Notes under the pieces: model-generated
What the model saw: only the letters and a program-made list of their open reading frames with translations
Told to the model about the DNA's origin: nothing
Databases searched by the model: none
Assembly: GCA_020216925.1 (NCBI GenBank)
Contig: JAIWOL010000179.1
Coordinates: forward strand, 1 to 8,840
DNA: 8,840 nucleotides
Source: Thiobacillus sp.
GTDB lineage: Bacteria; Pseudomonadota; Gammaproteobacteria; Burkholderiales; Thiobacillaceae
Reading direction: 5' to 3'
Program-made: the position numbers and the translations under genes
Part shown: positions 1 through 6,453 of the stretch, in pieces
Layout: each line of letters begins with the position of its first letter
How positions within the stretch are numbered: the first letter of the stretch is position 1

Positions 1-89
1 CCCCCACCCCGATCACGTCGGAAAGTTGATTAACCCAGGGGGTCAATTCCAGATGTCGTCAGGGGGTTAAATCTGCGTGTCGCTTGACA
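1..89. mobile_element. Terminal end of an IS21-family insertion sequence (partial)
   Basis: Read on the minus strand from base 89 outward, the element begins TGTCAAGCG, fitting the TGT-type tip of IS21-family elements. It then carries two imperfect 23-bp direct repeats (bases 60-82 and 36-58, period 24, about 17 of 23 identical), each containing a CCCCCTG core preceded by AATTGA or ATTTAA. Tandem repeats just inside the tip are characteristic of IS21-type ends, where the transposase binds. The TonB-receptor reading frame loses homology exactly at base 89/90, which fixes the junction. The element continues past the left edge of the window. A GTG at bases 14-16 (minus) opening V-I-G-V-G could be the first codons of istA, but five codons prove nothing. 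The target duplication cannot be checked because the other end is absent. Confidence 0.72.
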
Positions 90-1606
90 GCCAGGCCGAA
101 TTCATAGGCAGCCGTGTTCACCGGCGTATAGCGCGCCAGCAGGGTCCAGTCCCAGTTATGGTCTACCCGGCTGCGGTCGCGCGCATTGAAACGGTTGGCG
201 TCAGTCTGGTAGCTGCCGCTGCTGTAGCCCTGCACCTCGCCCGTGTCCGCACTCACGCGGTCATGGCGCAGGCCGATCCGGGTCAACCAGTCGGCTGCCC
301 ATTGGGCATTCCATTCGGCGAACACGCCGACGCGATCACGCTTGCCGTCGCGGATGTTCCAGAAATCATTGCAGCACATCGAACCGGGCAAAGGGCCGCC
401 GATGGGCGGCCACCAGTCGTCGAGGCGATAACGCCGATACTCCGCGCCCATCCCCAGCGCGTGGGCATCCGACAGATCGACCGTGGCCTTGATATGGCCG
501 CCCAGGGTCGTGGCCTTGGAATCCATCGGCATCATCAGGCCCACGATGCGTTCGTCGAGCATGTCCATCTTGTGGCGCACATGCTGGCGGAACAGCTGGG
601 TTTCCAGCCTGCCCCATTCGGTCTGGCCGCTAGCGCGCAGATTGACGAGACGATTACGGTTGGCCGGACCGTCCCGGTCGAGCAGATAGTTACCCGGCAC
701 GGTCGGGTCGTCCGGATCGGGATGACTCGACAGCATATCCATGCGCTGGTTGGGAAAGCCTTCGTAACCCACAAGCTGCTCGCCGAGGCCCAATTCAAAC
801 AACCAGTCTTCGCGCTGGGCAGCCAGGTCCAGCGCCCGGTTGCGCGCGCCGCGATACGCGCTCGACGCCACCTCGTCCTGCGCAATGGGCCGTGCGCCCA
901 ATTTCTGCCACAGTCCCGGCAGCTTGAACGCGCCGGCCGCCTCGTAGTTGTCCGCGCGCGAGCCCGATTCGCTGTAAGCCAGCGCCAGATTTTCGCCGGC
1001 CAGCGACGCGCCCAGCGAATAGCCACGCGCCTCTCCATTGCTGCGATAAAAACCGCCGAGTTCTCCCGACACCCGCGGGGAATCGCCGGGACGGGCAAAG
1101 CGGGGCGCGGCGGACTTCACCTGGATCGTGCCGCCGATGCTGTCCCCGCCCAGGCTCACCGGCGCGATTCCGGCGAAAACCTCGATGCTTTCCACGCGCG
1201 ACGGATCGATATACGACAGCGCCGAATTCATGTGATTCGGACACGCGGCGGCCAGATCCATGCCGTCTACCTGGACCCGCAAACGCTCGTCGGCCAGCCC
1301 GCGCAGCACCGGCAAAGCGGAAATGCCGCCAGCACTGTAGACACTGGCGCCCGGCACATCTTCGAGCAACCGGGCAGTGTCGCTGCTTCGGGCGCGCAGC
1401 GGCGCGATGCGGTCCTGCGTCAAACGCTCGCCTTCCTCAGCTGTGATTTCCGGCGTGGCCTGCACGACAACCGCTGCGAGGGCGGCGGCCTCTGCCAGCA
1501 CCGGCGCGGGCTCCCCCGCCTGAGCCGCTGCCGCGGCGGACAGCAGCAACGCAGCTGCAAGCGCGCGCGTCAGCAGCGGCAACAAAGCCTTGGGGACGCG
1601 GTTCAA
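59..1606 (-). pseudogene. TonB-dependent outer-membrane receptor, copper-receptor-like, 3' end lost to IS insertion
   Basis: Outer-membrane active-transport receptor, truncated. The chosen start is TTG at 1606, which overlaps the TGA of the upstream PEP-CTERM gene (TTGA) and directly precedes a good signal peptide (MNRVPK, hydrophobic Ala/Leu core, AQA cleavage near residue 30). A TonB-box-like AVVVQA lies near 45-50. The plug domain spans about 62-170, with the family pattern LRGLADERLRVQVDGM, CPNHM at 122-126, SYIDPSRVESIEV and GGDSIGGTI. Barrel strands follow to residue 506 (YEFGLA). The last nine codons (VKRHADLTP) and the stop come from IS DNA. Family members are commonly about 650-750 residues, so roughly the last quarter or more of the barrel is missing and an OM pore is unlikely to form. 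The Met/His/Cys clusters (M347, M349, M358, M359, M361, M410, C411, C412) suggest copper or another soft metal, by analogy with OprC/NosA. Substrate is inferred. Confidence 0.85.
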
Positions 1607-2334
1607 ACTGGGCGCCGGCGCGCAGGCCAGCCGACCAGCCCCAGGCCCGCCAGCAGCATCGCCCAGGTTTCGGGTTCTGGCACGGGTGCCGTGGCCAGGG
1701 TAATGACCTGCGAAACGGGGAAGCCGCTCATGGTGCCGATCGCGCCGTAACCGGCGATGGTAGTGCCTGTCATGCACACCGCGCCCATCATGCCGCCGGG
1801 AGCGCAGTCGGCGTAGGCGAGCTTGTCGATCTGCGCCTGCGTGAGCGCAGCCAGCGGGTTGTCGGGGACGAAGATCAGGGCATAGGCGTTGCCGGGATTG
1901 TTGGCCGGCCTGGGGAATCCGAAATAGACGCCGCCCGCGTCAACCCCTGCCTGAGGCGACCAGCCATCTCCCCCAAACATAGTGGTGAAGGTATTGGTGT
2001 TGGCGTTCCTGAAAGTTGCTGCGAACGTGCCGCCCAGACTGGCGTCGTACCACGACACCAGCTGATGGCCGAGGGTAAGCCAGGTCATGCCGTAGTCGCC
2101 GAGCGGGGAAGCGTTGAACGGGTCGCCCGTCATCGATTCTGACAGCATGCCGGCAAGGCCGCTGACGGTTTTGCTGTGCGAGTCGTATTCGAAGCTGCCC
2201 TTGAAGATGGTGTCGCGCGGCTGGGTATCCGGCTCAAAAAAGGTCAGCGTAATGTTGTAGGTTTCGGTATGGGCCAGCGCGGGCATTGCGCCCAGCAGCC
2301 CCACCGCGGACAAGGCAACCAGCAAGGATTTCAT
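1603..2334 (-). CDS. PEP-CTERM sorting-domain secreted protein (paralog 1, intact)
   Basis: A 243-residue exported protein. It has an N-terminal signal peptide (MKSLLVALSAVGLLGAMPALA, cleavage near residue 21). It ends in a canonical exosortase sorting signal: VPEPETW at 218-224, a short hydrophobic helix LLAGLGLVGW, then a basic tail ARRRPV. Proteins of this class are exported and processed by an EpsH/XrtA-type exosortase at the membrane. The start ATG at 2334 is preferred over the one at 2355 because it has a GGAG ribosome site 6 nt upstream and opens directly into the signal peptide. The body is beta-rich (DTIFKGSFEYD, TVSGL, HQLVSWY) and contains a KLAYADCAPGGMMGAVCMTG segment with two cysteines (C177, C187) also found in the upstream paralog. 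It lies 21 bp after that paralog and overlaps the TonB receptor start, so the three genes are probably co-transcribed. The molecular function is not recognised. Confidence 0.88.
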   Translation of the reverse strand: MKSLLVALSAVGLLGAMPALAHTETYNITLTFFEPDTQPRDTIFKGSFEYDSHSKTVSGLAGMLSESMTGDPFNASPLGDYGMTWLTLGHQLVSWYDASLGGTFAATFRNANTNTFTTMFGGDGWSPQAGVDAGGVYFGFPRPANNPGNAYALIFVPDNPLAALTQAQIDKLAYADCAPGGMMGAVCMTGTTIAGYGAIGTMSGFPVSQVITLATAPVPEPETWAMLLAGLGLVGWPARRRPV

Positions 2335-2340
2335 TTCGGT

Positions 2341-2344
2341 CTCC
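2341..2344 (-). promoter_or_regulatory. Ribosome binding site (GGAG) for PEP-CTERM paralog 1
   Basis: GGAG on the minus strand lies 6 nt before the ATG at 2334. It decides between that start and the in-frame ATG at 2355, which would place non-signal residues (MFLPETE) ahead of the signal peptide. Confidence 0.7.
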
Positions 2345-2355
2345 GGGAGGAACAA

Positions 2356-3069
2356 TCATTGAAACGCGCGACGACGCGCTGCCCAGCCCACCAGGCCGAG
2401 GCCCGCGAGCAACATGCCCCAGGTTTCGGCTTCCGGGACGGCGGCGATACTCTGGGTGATGGGTGCGGTGCCCCGCATGGTGCCGCCCGGCCCGCCACTG
2501 GCGGTGAGCCAGCCCGCCATGCAGATGGTGCCGGACCCGTTGCGCGGCATGAGGCCGGCCGGGGTGCAATCGCCGTACGCCAGTTTGCCGAGCTGGACAG
2601 GCGTCAGTGCGGCGGTGGGGTCGGCCAGGGGGATGTAGAGCGTGGCAAAAGCATTGTGATTGCCGTAGGTGTAGACCGGCCCCATCGTGCCGGTGCCGGC
2701 AAAGCCGCCCCCGGCGAATACATCGGTGGTGTTTTCCTTGAACACGGTGACGATCAGGCCGTCCGTCCCGTCAGCAACCACCGAAAGCTGATGCGTGAGG
2801 GGCACCCAGGTGGCGTTGCCGTCCATGGCCTGCGACAGCTGGCCTTGCAGGTTGGAAACCGTGCCGTTGTGCGCGTCGAAATCGAACGTGCCGATGAAAT
2901 AGGTGTCCCAGTCGGGATGTGATACGTCGTAGATAACCTGGTTGTAGACCTGGGTCACACTGTAGGTCACGCCGTGGGCCTAGGCAGGCGCAACGCCCAC
3001 AGCGAATCCCGCGGCGGCAATGGCAACGGCGCGGCGCGCCAGACGGGCCGGATCGGCAAACATCATCAT
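2356..3069 (-). pseudogene. PEP-CTERM sorting-domain secreted protein (paralog 2) with an in-frame amber codon in the signal peptide
   Basis: From ATG at 3069 (or the adjacent ATGs at 3066 and 3063), a signal peptide reads MMMFADPARLARRAVAIAAAGFAVGVAPA. It is then stopped by TAG at 2980-2982. The same frame continues without a gap as AHGVTYSV and runs to TGA at 2356. The continuing 207 codons encode a mature protein clearly paralogous to the gene downstream. Shared features are D-T-x-F-x-G-x-F-x-D, H-x-x-TVS-x-L, HQLS, P-x-AALT, KLAY-x-DC-x-P and CM-x-G. The C terminus is VPEAETW, LLAGLGLVGW and a basic ARRRAFQ tail, with PEA where the canonical PEP is expected. The amber sits where the paralog has Leu of PALAH, at the signal-peptidase site; a single C-to-T change from CAG would explain it. 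Restart at GTG 2970 would give a 204-residue protein without a signal peptide. It may be a pseudogene, a sequencing error, or read through in a suppressor strain. Confidence 0.82.
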
Positions 3070-3072
3070 CTT

Positions 3073-3078
3073 CTCCCT
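3073..3078 (-). promoter_or_regulatory. Ribosome binding site (AGGGAG) for PEP-CTERM paralog 2
   Basis: AGGGAG on the minus strand lies 3, 6 and 9 nt before three consecutive ATG codons (3069, 3066, 3063). The second and third have the more usual spacing. Its strength shows that the gene was built to start here, upstream of the amber codon, and not at the internal GTG 2970. Confidence 0.65.
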
Positions 3079-3094
3079 GATTGCAAAAACCCTT

Positions 3095-3111
3095 GCAGGT
3101 GTCGCACCTGC
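3095..3111 (-). promoter_or_regulatory. Perfect hairpin/palindrome in the leader of the PEP-CTERM/TonB operon
   Basis: GCAGGTG and CACCTGC form a perfect 7-bp inverted repeat around a 3-nt centre. On the minus strand the repeat is followed by AAGGGTTTTTG, so transcribed RNA would fold into a stem-loop followed by a short U run 26 nt before the first ATG. It could be a regulator-binding site, a leader attenuator, or a weak terminator for the upstream TPR gene. The sequence alone does not decide between these. Confidence 0.5.
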
Positions 3112-3121
3112 GTTTCGGCAT

Positions 3122-3149
3122 AGCTTAGGGAGCGAGACAGGAATATCAA
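3122..3149 (-). promoter_or_regulatory. Possible sigma70 promoter of the PEP-CTERM/TonB operon
   Basis: On the minus strand TTGATA (3149-3144) resembles a -35 box, and TAAGCT (3127-3122) a poor -10 box, 16 bp apart. Transcription from it would place the 3095-3111 hairpin close to the 5' end of the mRNA. The -10 match is weak, so this is tentative. Confidence 0.33.
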
Positions 3150-3212
3150 TTAGGCATTTTGTCGCAGCCCGCGTGGTTGTCTGCACACGGGCCCGTGGCG
3201 GAAGTGAAGGAT

Positions 3213-3875
3213 TCAGCCGTCGAGGAGAATGTCGAACAAGCGTGCGCGCGCCGGCTCGCTCAAGCCGCGCAGCACTCGCACCGCCTCATCTGCCACGCGG
3301 GGGTCGCGTGTGAGGGAATATTCCACGGCCAGCCGCCGCCACACCTCGGCAAGCGCCGGGTCGGTGGCGCGCAGCCTGTCGAGTGCCTGCGACACGCCGG
3401 CCTGGCCCCTGGTCAAGTAGAACGTCAGGCCCAGGTTGTGCCAGGCCGGCAGGTAACCGGGGTCGATCTCCACCGCCGCGCGCCAGGCCCGCATCGCCTC
3501 GCGCGGACGACCACTGTCGCGCAGCAGGCTGCCGAGGTTGTTGCGTGCCTGCACGTCGTCGGGCGCAAGGCGCAGATTGCGCTCGTAGGCGGCGATGGCT
3601 TCCGTTGGCCGACCCAGCGCCGACCACGCCCGCCCCTGGACAAACCAGGCCAGCGGGTTGTCCGCCTCCGTCCGCGCCCAGGCCTGTCCCAGCGCCAGCA
3701 GGCCGGGCCAGTCGGCGCGCTGCTCCAGCCCGCGTGCCTGCACCACCCAGTCGGCGCGGGCCGCCTTCGGCGCAGGCTGGCCATCCAGTCCGAAGGTTTG
3801 CGCGCCTGCCCGGACCGCGCCGGGTAAACTCGCCAACAGCATGCAGACGAGGCTTGCTGAAATATATCGATGCAT
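3213..3875 (-). CDS. Exported tetratricopeptide-repeat (TPR) protein
   Basis: A 220-residue protein with an N-terminal signal peptide (MHRYISASLVCMLLASLPGAVRA, cleavage near residue 23), hence probably periplasmic. About three to four TPR units follow: a degenerate one near 42-73, clear ones at about 75-106 (AWFVQGRAWSALGRPTEAIA) and 109-140 (NNLGSLLRDSGRPREAM), and another from about 143 (AWHNLGLTFYL). TPRs are protein-interaction scaffolds; the partner is not indicated. The start at 3875 is chosen because it opens directly into the signal peptide. An in-frame ATG at 3905 would add ten Arg-rich residues. No Shine-Dalgarno sequence precedes either start. The stop lies 143 bp upstream of the PEP-CTERM operon on the same strand, so co-transcription is possible. 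On the other side the gene diverges from ycaO. No specific function is recognised. Confidence 0.82.
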   Translation of the reverse strand: MHRYISASLVCMLLASLPGAVRAGAQTFGLDGQPAPKAARADWVVQARGLEQRADWPGLLALGQAWARTEADNPLAWFVQGRAWSALGRPTEAIAAYERNLRLAPDDVQARNNLGSLLRDSGRPREAMRAWRAAVEIDPGYLPAWHNLGLTFYLTRGQAGVSQALDRLRATDPALAEVWRRLAVEYSLTRDPRVADEAVRVLRGLSEPARARLFDILLDG

Positions 3876-3882
3876 ATGCCCG

Positions 3883-3888
3883 ATTCTA
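3883..3888 (-). promoter_or_regulatory. Possible -10 element for the TPR gene
   Basis: TAGAAT on the minus strand matches the -10 consensus at five of six positions and sits 7 nt before the ATG at 3875. A transcript from it would start at or beside the start codon. No good -35 box is found at 16-18 bp, so support is weak. Confidence 0.25.
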
Positions 3889-3943
3889 CGCGGCGCGATC
3901 CGCATCGCGTATGCTGTCGAATCATTCAGCCCGCCGCGCGTCC

Positions 3944-5656
3944 ATGTCCGCCACCGAACACTTCATCCCCGGCAAGGACGCTTCGCTCGAAGCCTCCATC
4001 GCCAGCCTGCAATCGCAACTGGACGCCCTCGGTTTCCACATCGAGGAGCGCGCCTGGCTCAACCCGGTGGAAGGCGTATGGTCGGTGCACATCCGCGACC
4101 GCGACTGCCCCATCCTCTTCACCAACGGCAAGGGTGGCACGCAACTGGCCGCGCGGGCGAGCGCGCTGGGCGAATACTTCGAGCGGCTGTCGACCAATTA
4201 TTTCTGGACGCACTTCTATCTGGGCGAGACGATCGCCAGGCGCAGCCACGTCCACCATCCCGACGAGCGCTGGTTCGAGGTGAACGATGACGCCTGGCCG
4301 CAAGGCCTGCTCACGCCCGAACTGCACGCCCACTACAACCCCGGTCAAAGCGTGCGCGCCGGCCAGCTGATCGACCTCAACTCCGGCAACTTTGATCGCG
4401 GCATCTGCGCCATCCCTTACCAGCGCCTTGCCGACGGCAAGACCGTGTATTTCCCGGTCAACCTCGTCGGCAACCTGTACGTGAGCAACGGCATGTCGGC
4501 CGGCAACACGCTGATGGAGGCGCGCACCCAGGCGCTGGCCGAAATCTTCGAGCGTCACGTCAAGTTCCGCATCATCGCCGAGGGCCTGTGCCTGCCCGGC
4601 GTTCCGGAAGCCGTCATCGCGCGCTATCCGCGCATCGCCGCCGGCATCCGCGCGTTGCGCTGCGCCGGTTTCGGCATTCTGGTAAAGGATGCCTCGCTCG
4701 GCGGCCAGTACCCGGTGATGAACGTGACCCTGCTGCATCCGCAGGATCAGGGCTGCTTCGCCAGCTTCGGCGCGCACCCGCGCTTCGAGGTCGCGCTCGA
4801 ACGCGCGCTCACGGAACTGTTGCAGGGCCGCGCCCTCGATGCGCTGGCCGGCTTCCCGGCTCCGGGCTTCGATCGGAGCGAAATCGCCGACCCGCAGAAC
4901 CTGGAAATCCACTTTGTCGATTCCAGCGGCGTGATCAGCTGGCAGTTCCTGCGCGACACCCCGGACTACGACTTCGTCGACTGGAATTTCGGCACCATCA
5001 CCGAAGAAGACTACCGATGGTCGGTCGACGCGCTGCACGCCGAAGGCCACGATCTGTACATCGCCGATTTCACCCACCTCGGCGTCTACGCCTGCCGCAT
5101 CCTGGTGCCCGGCGTGTCAGAAATCTACCCGATCGAAGAACTCGAATTCGAGAACAACAGCGTCGGCAACCTGATCCGCCCCGCGCTCGCACGCCTGCCC
5201 GAACTCGACGACGACGTATGTGCCGAACTGTTCGATCTGATCACTGAACTGGAGCTTGCCGACGACCGTCTGGTCACGGTGCTGATCGGGCTCGCGGCCG
5301 ATGCCGATTCGCCGTGGACTGACCTGCGCGTCGGCGAATTGAAGCTGCTGCTGGCGCTTGCGCTCGGCGACGACGACGCCATCGGCGAAGGCTGCGCCTG
5401 GATCGCCCAATACGGCCAGCGCAGCGATGCGCGCCTGAAGGTCTACCGCTGCATCGCCGACCTCGCCCGGCTCGACGACCCCAATTCCTTCGAACCCGCG
5501 CTCGCGCTGATGTACGGCCGCGACACGCTGGAACAGGCATTTGCGCTGTTCAACCAGGACGAGCGCTTCTTCGGACTGACGCGGCTGGGCAGCGATTTCG
5601 AGGGCAGTGCGATCCACCAGCGCTTGCTGGAGGCCTACCGCAAGGTGCGCGGCTAG
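3944..5656 (+). CDS. ycaO: YcaO: ribosomal protein S12 methylthiotransferase accessory factor
   Basis: A 570-residue full-length YcaO (E. coli about 586). In E. coli it assists RimO in beta-methylthiolation of the conserved aspartate of ribosomal protein S12. The family is an ATP-dependent cyclodehydratase-type fold. Near-identical blocks to E. coli YcaO are recognisable: FIPGKD at 7-12, WLNPVEGVWSVHIRD at 38-52, NGKGGT at 61-66, ASALGEYFERLSTNYF at 72-87, NLYVSNGMSAGNT at 177-189, SLGGQYPV and the HLGVYACRI region. ATP-binding acidic residues are visible in S73/E77/E80 and E192/Q196/E200/E203-R204. The C-terminal third is a helical, TPR-like region. ATG 3944 matches the conserved N terminus; an in-frame ATG at 3911 would add 11 residues. 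Neither has a clear Shine-Dalgarno sequence. rimO is not in the window. The gene is convergent with rlmB across 26 bp. Confidence 0.95.
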   Translation: MSATEHFIPGKDASLEASIASLQSQLDALGFHIEERAWLNPVEGVWSVHIRDRDCPILFTNGKGGTQLAARASALGEYFERLSTNYFWTHFYLGETIARRSHVHHPDERWFEVNDDAWPQGLLTPELHAHYNPGQSVRAGQLIDLNSGNFDRGICAIPYQRLADGKTVYFPVNLVGNLYVSNGMSAGNTLMEARTQALAEIFERHVKFRIIAEGLCLPGVPEAVIARYPRIAAGIRALRCAGFGILVKDASLGGQYPVMNVTLLHPQDQGCFASFGAHPRFEVALERALTELLQGRALDALAGFPAPGFDRSEIADPQNLEIHFVDSSGVISWQFLRDTPDYDFVDWNFGTITEEDYRWSVDALHAEGHDLYIADFTHLGVYACRILVPGVSEIYPIEELEFENNSVGNLIRPALARLPELDDDVCAELFDLITELELADDRLVTVLIGLAADADSPWTDLRVGELKLLLALALGDDDAIGEGCAWIAQYGQRSDARLKVYRCIADLARLDDPNSFEPALALMYGRDTLEQAFALFNQDERFFGLTRLGSDFEGSAIHQRLLEAYRKVRG

Positions 5657-5682
5657 ATCAGCAACCGATGGCATGTCAGGGC

Positions 5683-6453
5683 TTACGTCCGCACTGCGCG
5701 CTGCCTCGCTGTTTCATACAAACACAACGCCGCCGATACCGAGACATTGAGGCTTTCCACCGTGCCGCCGATGGGGATGCGCGCAACCTGGTCGCAGCTT
5801 TGCTTGACCAGACGGCGGATGCCGGCGCCTTCGGCGCCGAGCACCCAGGCGATGCCGGTTCTGGCGTCTATGCCCGAGAGCGCTTGCTCGCCGTCCATGT
5901 CGGCGGCGATGACCCAGATGTTGTGCTCCTTCAGGTCCTCGATGGTGCGCGCGAGGTTGGTGACCATGATGTAGGGCACGGTCTCGGCGGCGCCTGATGC
6001 GACCTTTTCCACGGTGGCGTTGATGCCGACGGCGTTGTCTTTCGGCGCGATGACGGCGTGCACACCGAAGGCGTCGGCCGAGCGCATGATGGCGCCGAGG
6101 TTGTGCGGATCGGTGACGCCGTCGAGGATGACGAGCAGCGGCGGGCCCTGGATGTTTTCCAGCACCTCGTCGAGCGAATGCGTGAGCGCGACCGGCTTGA
6201 CGCGGGCGACCACGCCCTGGTGCTTGGCAGCCTTGCCGACCAGCCTCGTCAAACGATCGGCTTCGACCTGCGCGAGTTTGACGCCGTTGTCTTTCGCCTG
6301 ATGCACCAGGTCGCGCGCGCGCGCGTCGCGCCGGGTGAGGTCGAGGTAGATTTCGAAGATGCCCGCCGGGTCCTGGCGCAGCCGCGCCAGCACCGGGTGG
6401 AAGCCGTAGATGAGTTTTTCCGCGGCGTGTCTGTCGGCGGTTTTGTCGCTCAT
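5683..6453 (-). CDS. rlmB: RlmB: 23S rRNA (guanosine-2'-O)-methyltransferase (Gm2251)
   Basis: A 256-residue SpoU/TrmH-type SPOUT methyltransferase that 2'-O-methylates G2251 in the P-loop of 23S rRNA, using S-adenosylmethionine. The N-terminal substrate-recognition domain (IYGFHPVLARL at 15-25) is followed by HQGVVARVKP at 78-87. Motif 1 is DGVTDPHNLGAIMRSA at 111-126 (N118, R124), motif 2 is LGAEGAGIRR at 205-214, and motif 3 is IPIGGTVESLNVSVSAA at 226-242. These form the knotted cofactor-binding core. VHAVIAPKDN and VTNLART are shared with E. coli RlmB. The ATG at 6453 overlaps the rnr stop codon by 4 bp (ATGA), so it is probably translated by coupling; the purine run GCAAGAAAAA serves as the only upstream ribosome site. 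It ends in TAA at 5683. The 26-bp convergent gap to ycaO (5657-5682) shows no terminator hairpin. Confidence 0.96.
   Translation of the reverse strand: MSDKTADRHAAEKLIYGFHPVLARLRQDPAGIFEIYLDLTRRDARARDLVHQAKDNGVKLAQVEADRLTRLVGKAAKHQGVVARVKPVALTHSLDEVLENIQGPPLLVILDGVTDPHNLGAIMRSADAFGVHAVIAPKDNAVGINATVEKVASGAAETVPYIMVTNLARTIEDLKEHNIWVIAADMDGEQALSGIDARTGIAWVLGAEGAGIRRLVKQSCDQVARIPIGGTVESLNVSVSAALCLYETARQRAVRT

Noticed and set aside
77..1750. Long plus-strand open frame opposite the TonB receptor
   Set aside because: Its translation is low-complexity Arg/Ala/Gln-rich with no recognisable domain, and it is antisense to a clear signal-peptide, plug and barrel protein. Long shadows are expected at this GC content.
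1607..1777. N-terminal extension of the receptor frame to an ATG at 1777
   Set aside because: The added residues are Arg/His/Gly-rich, lie wholly inside the 3' end of the PEP-CTERM gene and would precede the signal peptide.
2980..2982. TAG as a pyrrolysine or other recoded codon
   Set aside because: Pyrrolysine use is not expected in a betaproteobacterium, and no residue of that kind would be expected at a signal-peptide cleavage site. A mutation or read error is simpler.
3186..3197. CACGGGCCCGTG palindrome after the TPR gene as an intrinsic terminator
   Set aside because: It has no loop in its symmetric form and no U tract in either direction. It may be a chance GC-rich palindrome.
3383..3943. 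Upstream extension of the ycaO frame
   Set aside because: It is Pro/Arg/Ala-rich and antisense to the TPR gene. Homology to E. coli YcaO begins at the residues after ATG 3944.
3926..5077. Minus-strand open frame of 383 codons opposite ycaO
   Set aside because: The opposite strand encodes an unmistakable YcaO, and this frame has no family features.
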